Positions 24,321 to 37,140 are shown, counted from the stretch's first letter. The stretch: DNA of 64,000 nucleotides from Hirudinaria manillensis (GCA_034509925.1 CM067526.1:9134244-9198243), one strand, 5' to 3'. Notes: generated by a model from the letters alone, not told the origin. Translations and numbers: made by a program.

Positions 24321-25582
24321 TGTCCTAATTTTTTTTTTTTAAATCTGATAATTATTTGTAATGCTTCAATTTTTGATATGTTACTCCACATGTGATGGTT
24401 CATGGCAGCTCCGTTCAGGGATATAGCACATTTTATACTATGTGCCTCTCTTACTTACAGGAGCTTTTTCACTATCAGATGAATTGCAATAACAGTTGTA
24501 TATTGTCTCTAGAACTGTGTTGATATCCATTTTGTTATGAGCAGTTGCTCATAAGTGAGTCCAGGCACTAATAGACGCAGTATTTTTTTTTTTTGTTAGA
24601 GGCGATTGCCCATGACATTATTTGAAATTTTTTGTTTTTGAACTTGTAAAATACAACAAAACAGGTTTTTGGTGAGATGAGCATTAGAACTTTGAGACTC
24701 TGTTGGACGAATCCAGGACTAGGGCTAAACCCAGTGTGCAGCCCTCGTAGGTCCTATTACCCGCTGCCCGAGTTCAAATAGAGCGAAGAGCAGCATGGGT
24801 CGACCGTGCAGACACCTCTTATTTGTATCCGCTGGAAGCAAATCAGTAAAATTAGTTCTTTAAAGAAAAGTCTTATTTAAAAAAACCATGAAAATTGTCC
24901 GTACATTGTTACGAGTAAAAAGTACGTCGAGTGCTAAAACATGTTTGCCGGTACAGGATTTTAGATCTGAGGTGAAATAAGGTTTATTAATTGAGTTTAA
25001 TCGGAGTCATACATGTCCCAACCTGAGAAACAACCGCGATCAAAAATCAATATTTTACTAATAATTATAATGTTCACCACTCACGTTATTATTCTTTTTA
25101 AATCGCGGAAGTAAGAGTCAAATTTTTATATTGGACAATTACTCGACTTAATTATTATGTTATTTGGAAATGGCTTCCATGTGCCAACAAGTTCACAAGT
25201 TTAAATAGATGATTTTTAAAATTTTCTAACTTTATAGAAAATGAAATGAAAATCCACATAAATTTGATGAACGCACCCAAAAGTTTAATGTCGAAGACAG
25301 AGAATCGGTTGAGAATGGTCGCATGGTTATTGCGATACATTCGAGATTTGCATGGATATCATCGATCTCATAGATGCAGGTGGAATTTTATTGATCGTCG
25401 CTGAATAATTGTCCTGGCGATTGCTATGAGAGATTTTGGAGCGTTAAGAGCAACTTGAGAGTCTGAAAGGCAATATAAAAGAGCGGTGAAGTAAAATGTT
25501 AATTCATCTCTCCGGGCTACATGAATCATAAGTAGCGTCATAGTCAGTCGAATCACAGTTATAGATTCGTAGTTCTAAGAAA
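24321..25582. other. Intergenic stretch between ZCCHC8 and the NWD1-like gene
   Basis: I see no gene. A locally GC-richer patch at about 24690-24840 stands out from the AT-rich surroundings but has no tRNA fold or open frame that I can support. The last part should contain the promoter of the NWD1-like gene. Confidence 0.4.
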
Positions 25583-28500
25583 ATGAGTTCTAAGGATATT
25601 ACGGAACCATATGTTTCAGATCAAGAATCAACTCTCTTGAAGATTCCTTTGGCCACTCTCATGTTTGAGCCTCCACCACCTGCGCAAGCACCGAAACCGA
25701 AACCCCTCCGCAAATTTTCAAAAAATTATGGATTAGCAAACAAATCTATGCACCATTTAATTTATAAATATGGGAATAATGAAGACGATGTTCAAGGTAA
25801 AGAAGAGTCTTCAAATCCGGTTCTCCACAAGACATTGATATCATTTTTAGGCGATGATCCAAAGATTGGGCGTTATAAATCGAATGCCTCCCCACCTAAT
25901 GTTATGAAAAAGAATTCAATAAAGGCAAGATCTAAAAAAAGAAAATTCGTCCAACCCTTAAATTTGAAGCTTGATTTGAATGAGCTTCGAGAAATCAGGT
26001 CGATGTTAACTGAAGCTGCACGAAAAGTGGTCTCAGAAGATAATAAAATAGAAAATTTTGATGGAGACTCGAACGAAAAAATATTGACTGAAGATGGAGT
26101 TGCAATCGATGAAGTGAAAACGGAGAAAGAGATTTTCATATACGAGGATGATTCAGCAGGCGAGCATTAATATTTTTACGGAATTATTTAAAGATTTTGC
26201 AAACAATTAAGTTTCAGTTAAGTCATTTAATGCTTTGTTTACACAGCTGTTATAGAGGCGCTCGTTCATGACGAGGAAGGTGATGATGACGATGACGACG
26301 ATGGTGATGGTGATGGCGCCAATGAAGAAATTGAAGAGGGCTATGCAGATAAAAGAGAGCCCTTGGAAGTCATTGACGAAACACTCAGACAAATGCTCAA
26401 GGGTTCTTTGGAGAGCATAATTCCTGTGGCCAAGAAAGTCGTCAGAATCTTCACAAGTTCGACCTTCACAGGTTGACTTGTCTTAGCCAGATTTATTTTT
26501 CATCTTAGAAAGGGTTAATATTTCACTAATATATTTTATTATTATAGATATGACGCTCGAAAGAAACTGTTTGATGGAAACAGTTTATCCAAAGTTAAAA
26601 GAATACTGCATGGAAAGATATGGATTGGACTTCCAGGTATTTAAGGACATTTTTTAAACGTCTGCAGAGTATATTCAATGAACATTCATTGTTGAAATGC
26701 TTTAGGTGGTGGACATGAGGTGGGGAGTGAGAGACGAAGCTACTGATGACCACATGACCAGCCACTTGTGTCTCAACGAAATTGACAACTGCCAACGCCT
26801 CTCATTAGGACCAAACTTTGTGGTTGTTTCATTGGTTATTTATTCATTTTGATGCCTAAATTCAGATTCTTCAGTCAAAAAAACATTGTTTCTTTTATGA
26901 ACGGCTCTCTAGGGACGAGTGATGGCTGATTTTATGCCGTGCTAAAATCGAAATTATTTGAATATTCTGAAAGAGATATTAATGGAAATAAATGGTTCGG
27001 TGACCCTCTGGTGGCTCACTGTTTAGTTAACAAACTAAAAATTATGCATATTTTCATTTCATATCAAATAATAAAAAATAACAATAGCTTTTTTAATCTA
27101 AAACAACTCATAAATAGATGCTGGAAACTCCTCCTCGGAGCTTTCCGACAGGGATCCTCAGAGAAGGTCCCCCATCTTCGAACGTTTCGGCCCTTTGAAA
27201 CCCCTGACGTTCTCCGGGGGTGGGCCGCATCCGGTGATCAGCCGGATGTCCCTGTCGGTTTCCATTGTGCGGACTCGAAGCTTAGGCTTTGGAAGGCTCT
27301 CATTGGCCTCTTTATGCCATCACGTGCCAGACTGGAGCGACTACTGAAAGCTCTCGTTGGCTTCTTTCGTCGCTGCACTCAGTCGCTGAAGCGACGCCAC
27401 CTAGCCCCAATGACTCTCAGTGGCCTTCTTTCCGTCATCCCTGCCGCCCAACAGTATCGACTTGGGCTTTAAATTTCCTTTGCAGCGGCGCGCGGTAACA
27501 GACATTTCCGTCACCGGCTCCGCGCCTCTCGGGCGATGAATTACTTTGGTGGATTTATTCAGACCGGAGATCGGCGGCTTTCTCCGGTCCTTTCGCTGTG
27601 GCATCCGAAGATGTTTCCTTGCCTCTCATTTGCCAGATCCAGAACGAAGCTGCCTCCGCCGCTTCCGACATCTTTGTCATCGTCTTCGTTCTTTCTCGGC
27701 TAGATAGGCCTATTTTCGTGAGGAAAGCGTAAGTCGACTTGCCGACTACGCCCCTTGCGCCAACTTCTATTGGGAAGAGGTCAACTCTGAACCCTTTCGC
27801 TTCCAGGTCCACCGCCAGATCTGCATACTTTTCCGCTTTCAGCGCATTGCTATATTGCATTCTGTCCTCCCATGGGACCGTCAACTCCACCAAAATGATG
27901 GCATCTGACGACGGTGACATCAACACCATATCGGGCCTCTTGCCACTCTCAAAAAAATATTGCTTAAAAGAAAGCAATATTTAATACAATTTCTTGCCAA
28001 AAATAAATATCGTTTGTATACAGAAATATCAGATATTTTCGAAAATGTCGATATATTTTACATCCATGTTAGAGACTAGCTGGTTGAAAGTAACATTTGC
28101 AACTAAGGTGTTTCTGGGTCAAAAGTATGGATATCGGCCGATGCCTAGCGTACTATTTGCCAGCATGATGGAAGTTCTCAAGAGGGTCATGGAAGAACTT
28201 CAACTGGAAGATAGAGAACTAATCGATCAGTGGTACAAAAAGGACGAAAATGCGGTTCCATCAGTTTACATACTCCAACCGATAAGCTCAATTCTCGTTA
28301 ATTTTAACAACAAAGTGAGATATTACCTTCATTACACGTTTATTGCCTCGTAGAAAAATTAAATATGTAAATAATATCTCTGAGATGTTTATCTGAAATC
28401 TGTTTATAAACATAAGCATGCAATTAATGTCGCCAGAGAGTGCACAAATTAATGGAGAAGGATCAATTGACATGGTGGAGCATAATGGAAAAGTTGCAGA

Positions 28501-31500
28501 AATTATTGAGGAAAGGTGCCAGAGAACTATACAAAAGAAATCTGTTTAGTGAGGAGGAAATGCATGACTTTATTATGTCAGGTACTTTTTTTTGCGCACT
28601 TGTGGCTAGGCATTAATTACAAGGAATTATTTGTTCGTCATTGCTTCATCGCAGCTTCAATCCAATCAAAATTAAAAATAAGATAAAAAAAAAAACTTCC
28701 TTTTCCACATTTCAAACCTTTATTGAAAAAAACAATCTGCGCAATCAGTTACAGAACGCGAGGTGAGAAGAGGCATATTAGAATCTGAAGAACCAGTGAA
28801 GCATTGTCTTGCTTACATCAGACACATTGACAACATTGACACTTCCGAGAATGGCATCAAATTGGCCCGCAATTATATCGATATGATAGGAAATGAAATT
28901 GATCAGGAAGCAAACAAACTGCTAACAATTTTAAGGTATCAATCCTAGTAATTATTCCTTAACAAATTCTTATATATTAATTCAATTATAGGTCTTTATG
29001 CATTTATGTGAATACTTAGCTGCAATATAGCATAAGCTAAACAAATATGTTTTGCGATCCTTAATGAATTGACGGAAAACCACATGCCAATTCAGAGATG
29101 AACTGCTACCAACAAAATTACCAGACTCGAACATAGTTCGTTATAATGTGGAATGGACAGATAATAGCGGAATTGACATTGAAACTCATTCAGAGTATTT
29201 GGATAAATTCTGCAATGTTTTCTACAGGTACGCCTTGCCATAAAATTAAATTTATTGTAAATTTACGGTCAAAGCTCTGAAATATTTTCTTTTTATTGAT
29301 CTACAAAAGTTGAGATCTTTACTTGATTTTCTTTTTGCAAGGGACGTCTGTAATTTGATCGACAAGGCAGCAGAAGATCAAACGAATTATGGAGAATTTA
29401 ACAAAATTTTCAATCAAGTTCAACACCATCAAATTTTATGTTCAACTTTGAACAGAAACTTCTCAGGCAGGGAAGAGGTAAGTTTAAACATTAATAATAA
29501 TCATTGTTGAATAAGAAAGAAACAGAATTAATTTCTTAATAAGTATGGCTCAACAAACTGTAAAATAATTAAAAAATCCGCGACTTTAAATTTAGTTTAA
29601 CAACCCGCCATCTCGTTCGTGCAAACGTTTGCGTTCGTCGAATTAATTCTCATAAATCTTTTACATCAGGTCTTGGTTAAAATAAAAAGCTACTTGAAAG
29701 GGAAATCAACTGAACCCTTAATACTTTGGGGTGATGGAGGCTGCGGCAAAACGTCGATACTAGCCAAAGCCTTCAGTATGGTTGGTTATCGCTTTAAATG
29801 TTGATGCTGATCTAAACGAAATCTTGAAGATAACAAACAACAATTTTTGAATGAACAGATAAAAGTTTGGCTCGAAGAAGATTGCTTAAATTCAGAATTA
29901 CAGCCATTGAAAGTCATCAGATTCCTCGGAACGTCTTTTGAATCAAGTAGCACCATTTCTTTGCTTTTGAGTCTTTCCCACCAAATAAACTTTTTTTTCA
30001 ACGATTCACTCGACCTTAGTCTTCCCACTGATCTGATGCCACTGACACTTCATTTCAAAGGCCTTCTCAATCAGGCGTGTGCTCAAAAGCCCGTGTTTCT
30101 CTTTCTTGACTCTTTAGATCAGTTATTTACTTCAAGTAGTTCATACAGTTTGGCTTGGTTCCCTTTTAGTCTTCCCAGTCATTGCAAACTCGTTGTTTCG
30201 GTGCCCAACGAGCAATCAGGTCTGCTAACAAGATTGAAAAAGTTAATGAACGACGATACCGACAATTTTCTGGAAATCGTATCTTTAGGTCGAGATCAGG
30301 GGATAGAGGTCGTTAGGTGCGTAGATTCAACGATTGGACAGTCTGGTCTTTTATTGAAATTCAAATAAATGTTTCAGATCTTTGCTGGCCAACGTGAATC
30401 GAACCTTAAATTTGAAACAATGGAAAATAGTGGAAAGAGCAGTGGAAAGCTGCAGCGAACCGCTTTTCTTAAAAATCTTAAGTGGGGTCGTGTCGAAATG
30501 GAAGTCATATGAGGCTGGTAGTTTGGCCAACATTGCTTTCAACACGCACGATGCTATCGTGAAACTCTTTGAGAAAACTGAAAATAATCATGGGAAGATT
30601 CTGGTTTCTCATGCCTTTAGTTATATCACTGTGTCCAAGAGAGGAGTGACTGAAGCAGAGCTGGAGGATCTATTATCCCTGGACGAAGCAGTTTAGTCAG
30701 ATGCAATGTTTTTTTTAACTTGCTTGAAAATTGATATTGCTTACAAAATTTGAAATTATTAAAAATAAAAATGTAATTTTAAGCTTTGAAATGCGACGTG
30801 ATTAAACAGGTGTTAAACGATGTCTATCAGTACCATCTTCCTCCAGTCAGACGCATTCCACCTCTTTTGTGGACTCGAATAAGAAGCGATTTATCGGATT
30901 ATGTCTCAGAGAGAGAGGCAGATGGCGTCAACGTGATCAATTGGAATCACAACCGATTTGCTGAAGTGACTAGAGAGAGGTGATGCTACATGGACATGTA
31001 ACAAACGTTAACCTTTACTAAAATGAATTGATTTCATGTACGCACAGTGCCATTTAAGATAATGTCACGCTGAAATTTCTACCGCTAGCTTAGCTGAATA
31101 TCTTATTTTTGGCGAATATATATGGCTATAATTAGTTTGTTTTCACAACAACACTCGTTATTCAGACCCTTCATTGCTTTGAGAGTTTTTCAAAAAAAAT
31201 CTTTTTTTTTTATGTTGTTGTGTTTATTGAAATGCTTTAAAATTTTAAGATATTTCAAAAACTTGAACGTACTTGCCGAAACTCATTCTTTAATGGCCGA
31301 CTACTTCATTGGAATTTGGGGAGGTATTTCGAAACCTTTTCAATACAGCGACCTCCAGTGTCAAAGATTTGAACTCGATACGGCATTCGGTTCTTGCGAT
31401 AGAAAGGTTTTTGACTTATTGTCAATTCAAGCTTTTAGAAATAACCGGCTATACTGTTAACAGGTTTCTGATCAACCCCTGTATTTCATTGATAAAAGAG

Positions 31501-34500
31501 TGAAACAGAACACTTCTCGGACAGGAAGTTCCGTCTCAGGTGACAGCGTTATTTTGAGGTACAATTTGAGGAAGCTGAATGAAATGCCCTACCACTTGGT
31601 CAAGAGTAGAAGATTTAATGAGCTTAACGACATGGTCCTCTTCAATTTTAAGTGGCTTCATGCCAAATTATCCGCGACGTCCGTTCAGTCGGTCCTAGAA
31701 GATTACGAAGAAACTTTGGCGAATATGAAAAATAACTATCAACCCGTCAAATTAGTTATGGATTCCCTGAAACTTTCTGCTTCCGTCATAGAACATCATC
31801 CGGACATGTTGGCACCGCAGCTCACTGGAAGGCTTCTCCCACTCTATTCTCAATATGCTCTTATTCGAGGATTGTTGAGACAATGCGATTCAGATGGCAT
31901 TGCTTTAAACGCTTTGACCCCGTGTTATAACTGCTTCCAAACGCCTGGAGGGCCTCTCGAAATTTCTCTGGAAGGTCATCAATTTGCTCCCTTTGGAGTT
32001 TCTATTACTTCTGACAACAAATTTCTCGTAACGGCTTCGAACAAATTTATTGTTTGGGACCTTAGTAAAATGCAAATGGTCAGACAAGCAGGCATTGGAA
32101 CTCTGGGCATCGTCATGCAAATGACTTTGACTTCGGATGATGTCAGAGCCGTGGCTTACACAAACAATGGCCAAATCCTCGTGTATACGGTTCTCACAGG
32201 TAGAGGATTATCAACAATTTCTTTCGTTCGAATGATTTGGAGTCATTTCATGTTTGTTATGAAAGCAATCTCTATTGAATAGAAATGGCAAATTCATAGG
32301 TAAATATTTTCATGAAATTGTTGAAGAATATCTACAAATAACTTGAGCGACTCGACGCCAATTGCAAAAAATGTTTGCCATTACATTCAATAGAAATTGC
32401 CCGCGGGAAGGAATTATTAAATGATGAAGATATTTGTGTTAAAAGGGGAAAGCAATTTGATTGACAACTGTTATCTCGACAATAACGAAGAATTATTTGG
32501 AATTGCAACAAACGATCGTATTTTTGCGGTTTGGTCACCTCGCTCGTGGTTTACATTCAGTTTTGATGGTGTTCTCAAATCGTCTAACACAGTTCCTTAT
32601 TCAAAGGATGATGCTAACATGGTCCATATATACCTAGGAGCTAATTCGAATAGAAAACACTTTATCGTTTGGAAATATGGATATTCTGCAGGCGTTGCCT
32701 CAAAGATACAAATGTACCTTACCCCGACGTCTGAAGTCGGCAGTGAAAGTTTCAGGAATTTTGCTTTTCATAGTGGTATCGCTATGTCAAAGAATCGCAG
32801 AAATATATTTGTTTGCAAGGACGAAAACAATTTTAAAATCTCTAAGTATGAATGATTATCACAATTTAGGGAACATTTTTTCATATTTAACTTTTTTTTT
32901 ATTCTAGATTTGAGTTCGATGAGCGTGAAAGTTGGAATTGGAAAGAAGTGGAAACTTTTAATAACGAAAGTAACATATATTCGTTATTCCTGTCCGACGA
33001 TGAAAATGTTCTGGGAGCAACTCATTTCAACAAATTCACAATTTGGTTTTTGGGTGGGCCTAATGCAAATCGTTCAGTGACAATGAAACTACCAAAAGAC
33101 ATTCGTAACTTCCCCAGGTAACGAATAATCTTTTTAAGTATGCTGCCACATACCTACGAGGGTTAATACCCCCCACACGCCAAATTATTTGTCAACGCTT
33201 GTACGATGGAAAAGGCATTGCCGGTTCCTGTCGGTTTAAGGAATAAGGTGGCACGCATCCACTTTTGATTTGGCGCTTGAATAACGTAAAATTATGTATA
33301 ATCCAGGAAGGTCTGCATCAACGATTCGACTGAATTTTGCAAGGATAATGAATTTATGTTAACCCCAGTTAGGCAAATTCTTTATATATGGGAAACTAAA
33401 AATGGAACGCTCATCAATACCTTGGATGCTCACTTCAGAAGAATTTTAAGAGTTAAACCTGTTTTCGTCACAACTAACTTTGCAGCTGGAGATGGAATTT
33501 ATCAAGAGCAACAAGTGGATTCTTCACACCACAAGTTTATTACGGCATCTTTGGACAGGTCGATAAAAGTGTGGAGTCTGAAATTCATTCGTGAGAGCGT
33601 TTACAGCATAGATAGCCATGAGAAACAAATCGAGAGGGTAATGGATGATGAGGAATTGATTTAAAAGGTGTAATTTGTGCTCAATGAATCTCTTGCGATC
33701 TTCAGATAACTTGCATAGGCTGCGAAGAAAATTGGATGGCGATCACAACTACGCGAAATTGTGTCGGTGTCTGGAATTTGGACAATGGAAAAATTTTAAC
33801 GACACTCGTCGGAGCGAACGTATCTCCAATTGTCACACATTCAACTGCCACGAAGGGAGGCGATTTCATTATCAGCGTTGAAGATGAAAAACTCATCGTA
33901 TGGGATGGTAAAACCTTCAAGATGATCAAATCCGATAATTTCGCAGAAGAATGCACAAACGATGAGACATGCGAGGTCGTCCAGATGTGCGTTGCCCCAG
34001 ATGACAAACACGTGAGCTCTACAATTAAATGCATTACTAAATATTGACACATTATTTACAAGTGAAAGTCTCACAAATATTTTAAGGTAATTTTAGTGAA
34101 GACGCGTTACGTGGATCACAAAGTGGCAATCCTAGAAAAAAGAAAGATTCCTTCTCAGGAATTGATCTTTAAAATAGTTTATAAAATCAAAACATACAAG
34201 CCATTTGTTTTCACTTCGGACGGATCCTTTGTAATCATTTCGGCATCCTATTCACAATCGAAGCCCAAAATTATAAAGGAATTAATTAAAGTTTATTCTC
34301 TTGAAACTGGTGAACGGGTCGTCAGCTCGATTCCGAAATACCGACGTATTAAGGAAATCCAAAGGGTTTGCTTGATTTTTAATTGTACGTTAATATCGTT
34401 TTAAGTTTTTTTTCTGGGGGCAATCAGTACTTTATACAAGTATTTATTTTGATTTATCCGTGATAAAAATGATATGATCAAAATGTAATTGCTTCTAATT

Positions 34501-35119
34501 TCCAGTTTGTAAAAATGATTAACATCCTTATTCCTATAAAGTCAACCAAATTAAGTCAATTCTATTATCACAGATTGTTGCAATGCCAAATAGACCAAAC
34601 AGAATTGCCTTGGTCGACAATGAGAAAGGTAATATATGGGATTGGCGCAGAAAAATCCTGTTAAGATCCATTTTTAAATGGAGTGGACATTGCACCAAGG
34701 ACGGCAAACTGGGATTAACAGATCCTAGCTTGGGTGGACTTGATGTAATCGACTTAAAAACTGGAACTACCATCCATACCTTGGTACCAAGATCAGCCGA
34801 GGGACTTCATCCCGATAATAAAGCTGATTTTACTCCAAGCAACGATCACGTCTACTTTTATCACTCGGGCAAACAATCGATCAGAGTGTTCAGGTTATCC
34901 GACGGATGTAAGGTTGCAGATTATAAAGTGCATGCTGAGATAACCTCGAACATTGTCGTAGCTTATGATTCCAAAACTCTCGTGCTGGGCGGAATTGATG
35001 GCAGTTTGGTCGTCTTGGCCATCAGCGATCCACATTTGCAGGAACATTTAAATTTTCTTATCGAGAAGAGAAAGAAATATTATAACGACAAAAGCAGCAT
35101 TTTCTCAAAAAGCTCGTGA
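25583..35119 (+). CDS. NWD1: NWD1-like NACHT and WD-repeat protein, complete model
   Basis: Twenty-one exons join in frame to 1822 residues: 25583-25796, 26247-26471, 26548-26636, 26706-26822, 28108-28314, 28437-28581, 28749-28935, 29096-29227, 29342-29477, 29670-29780, 29859-30316, 30378-30690, 30810-30979, 31250-31406, 31464-32199, 32446-32845, 32908-33117, 33307-33637, 33706-34011, 34087-34365, 34574-35119. NWD proteins are STAND-type signalling NTPases. Conserved N-terminal text is VVRIFTSSTFTD, VVDMRWGVRDEATDDHM and FLGQKYGYRPMP. The P-loop GDGGCGKTS lies near residue 505 and the Walker B VFLFLDSLDQL near 600. The NACHT-linker reads YQYHLPPVRRIPPLLWTRI, and MADYFIGIWGG follows. WD-type repeats (KFIVWDL, IKVWSL, VGVWNLDNGK) run from about 1050 to the end. 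The resemblance is closer to NWD1 than NWD2. An acidic run (about 80-95) is unlike vertebrate members. Exon 1 is the weakest: the frame stays open to 26170 if its donor is not used. Confidence 0.85.
27117..27977 (-). mobile_element. GC-rich retroelement fragment with a restriction-like endonuclease domain, in an NWD1 intron
   Basis: About 27117-27955 is much richer in GC than everything around it and begins and ends abruptly, the sign of an insertion. On the minus strand it encodes an open frame of 140 residues (27977-27555). After a short AT-rich lead it reads GKRPDMVL, IILVELTVPWEDRM, EKYADLAVDLEAKGFRV, LFPIEVGARGVVGKST and EAAEAASFWIW. The PD...ELT spacing is that of PD-(D/E)XK / restriction-like endonucleases attached to the C-terminus of certain non-LTR retrotransposon proteins. 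I infer a 5'-truncated copy of such an element; no reverse transcriptase remains. It lies within the intron between NWD1-like exons 26706-26822 and 28108-28314, antisense to the gene. Confidence 0.6.
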
Positions 35120-35348
35120 AGACTTTCTGCGTCTTTTGCTTCGATCAAGCAACATTAAACTAGAATTATCGTGTTATGAAGCGTGGATATATGGTCATTA
35201 TTTTAAATGTTTTTCAGTCTAAGTTAGTCAGCGACATTGGTAATTAGCCTGTGATTATGTCTGCAATTTGGATTTTATAAATTTAATTTACCATTTGGTG
35301 AAGAAAAAAGATGAAAAGACGAAATGTTTTACAAACGTTTTTGTTGTT

Positions 35349-36554
35349 TTACAAGGGCTCCAGAGTATGCAAATTAAATTGAGTTGAAACTCGGCGTGGT
35401 TTGGCAATCTTACACACGAGTGTAGAATGTCTTGATTTGTAAAATTTGTTTCCAGCGGTCGTTGGTTTAGGAATTCTCGATAATTCCTTCCTAATAATTT
35501 TTAACTTTACTTCTTCGGCGTCAATCTTTTGCAACCAAGAAAAAGGAACGAAGACGCCCTTGTCATTTTCGTGGAGCGTGAATTTTGCAATTGTCAGCGA
35601 GGCGCTTTTTGTCACTGGCTCCTTTTGCTGGTAGATGTTACAAGGGGATGATCTCAGAGGCCTCAGGGAACTTTGTAGAGCCGCGGCCTCGAAATGTTTT
35701 TGCGTACGATTTGTCAGATGTGACCTCAAGTCTCTGAACTTGCAAATCTGCGGTATTACTTCTCCGCTGTTTGTCACTTTGGTAGGAAAGTGTTTTGTTC
35801 TCAAGTTCGGTGCATAATTATTTGCCACGTCCAGGAACGGTTGATAATAGGGTTCGTGCACATCGATGTTGTTCTCGTAAACGTAATTTTTGTTCATTAT
35901 TGTTGATTTTTGTGGTGATAAATTCACTCTTTTTTTGAAAGAAATTTTTGCAGGCATCGATTTAGTGTTGCGACAGTTATCAGAATTAGAGGCCGATATC
36001 ACCTTAATGCTGGAACCGCCTATGACTGCTGGGTTGGATTGTAGGATTCTCCTGGTTCCGCATTTTCTTGGCATTTTTTCATGTTCAAAATGGATGGTTC
36101 TAGCATGACCAACATCGCACTCTCCTGTAGTGCTCTTGAGGGCATTTAAAGATAAACTGGACAAGTTACTTTCGACCATTATCGGGAGACAATGCGAGTT
36201 GGACTGCTTCATTGAAACACCTTTAGAATTGGCTTCGGGTGACCAATATTCGATGTAATTCTTATCGTTGTTTGTAAAAGGCTTGTTGAAGGCAGGGTTC
36301 TGGCAGCGAGTCGGAAGATTTTGGTCGTAGAAATCTTCTTCAACGAAGTAAGGGTAAGAAAGCTGAACTCCTGTTCGCCTCATGTTATCAATCAATGTTA
36401 TCACGCTTGTCGATTTGGAGATTGTATTTGAAATTGCTTCATAAGTATCAATTTCATTGGTTTTGTAAAGTGGGATCTCGTGGCTAAATGGTTCTCTTTT
36501 GTTATGTTCTTTCTTCGTTTGGTTAGAAACACACCTGCCCAGGGGTGGTCTCAT
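35349..36554 (-). CDS. Intronless orphan gene, 401-residue basic protein
   Basis: An uninterrupted minus-strand frame of 401 codons starts at the ATG at 36554. A frame of this length without stops in such AT-rich DNA is unlikely by chance. The product is basic and rich in Ser, Asn, Lys and Arg, with no signal peptide, no membrane segment and no domain I recognise. A more ordered-looking part near the C-terminus reads KSASLTIAKFTLHENDKG, then VFVPFSWLQKIDAEEVKLK. It runs convergent to the NWD1-like gene (230 bp between stops) and head-to-head with the RGS gene. A donor-like CAG|gtgtgt follows the first codons on the same strand, so a spliced form cannot be excluded. Its start overlaps a possible upstream RGS exon on the other strand. 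Function unknown. Confidence 0.6.
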   Translation of the reverse strand: MRPPLGRCVSNQTKKEHNKREPFSHEIPLYKTNEIDTYEAISNTISKSTSVITLIDNMRRTGVQLSYPYFVEEDFYDQNLPTRCQNPAFNKPFTNNDKNYIEYWSPEANSKGVSMKQSNSHCLPIMVESNLSSLSLNALKSTTGECDVGHARTIHFEHEKMPRKCGTRRILQSNPAVIGGSSIKVISASNSDNCRNTKSMPAKISFKKRVNLSPQKSTIMNKNYVYENNIDVHEPYYQPFLDVANNYAPNLRTKHFPTKVTNSGEVIPQICKFRDLRSHLTNRTQKHFEAAALQSSLRPLRSSPCNIYQQKEPVTKSASLTIAKFTLHENDKGVFVPFSWLQKIDAEEVKLKIIRKELSRIPKPTTAGNKFYKSRHSTLVCKIAKPRRVSTQFNLHTLEPL

Positions 36555-36656
36555 GTCAAGCGGGAGTTACTGCAATTATCCCGGGATGACATTGAACAAA
36601 TACGTAAATATTTATTAAAAAACAGATCTTGGTATGAAGCGAAAACGTTCTCAATG
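36527..36656 (+). CDS. Possible upstream exon of the RGS gene
   Basis: A strong pyrimidine-rich acceptor ends at 36526, and a donor-like ATG|gttaat follows 36656. Between them the plus strand reads protein-like text: PAQGWSHVKRELLQLSRDD and IEQIRKYLLKNRSWYEAKTF. The exon end is phase 0 and could join an acceptor at 37164 (attcag|AAAAAGG), extending the RGS protein upstream in frame. It overlaps the beginning of the minus-strand orphan gene, so only one of the two may be coding there, or they genuinely overlap antisense. Confidence 0.4.
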
Positions 36657-37140
36657 GTTAATTAAATTAAGAGAAATCCAAATGTTGCCGTTCTCGTCGA
36701 AAACATTTTCAACAATTCTATTTTTCATAGATAAAATTTTCGCTTGCTGAATCTGCTGAAATAATTTTGTTTTCAGATATTGTTTCCAATTAAATTGTTG
36801 TGGCTGTTATAAATAGGGCCTTATGACGTAACAGAAAAGAACCCTGCAATTTTTGCTATGACTGGTGCGATTTAAGTTGGTCAAGAAAGTCGTATTTACA
36901 AATAATCGTTCATTACAATTCCCCACTTTTTTGTTAGTGGAAATTACAATATGAAAAGTTCGTAATATTGTGTATATACAACGCGCAAGAAGATGCGAAT
37001 CACTGCTGATTGCGATATTTTTAGCAGAGGAGGAAGTCATGCTCTGATGAACTCGTGGAAATGTGGCCTCAGGTGCGGGACTCGTCATCTCTTGCTTCTA
37101 GACACACGTTCGCATCTGCAGCTAGAACAGAGCATTTGAT

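Noticed and set aside
24690-24840. GC-rich patch suspected to be a tRNA or SINE
   Set aside because: No cloverleaf or A/B-box pair could be made, and no second copy is visible in the window.
26939-27472. 177-codon plus-strand frame
   Set aside because: It spans the edge of the GC-rich insertion and AT-rich host DNA; the recognisable endonuclease text is on the minus strand, so this frame is a by-product of GC-rich composition.
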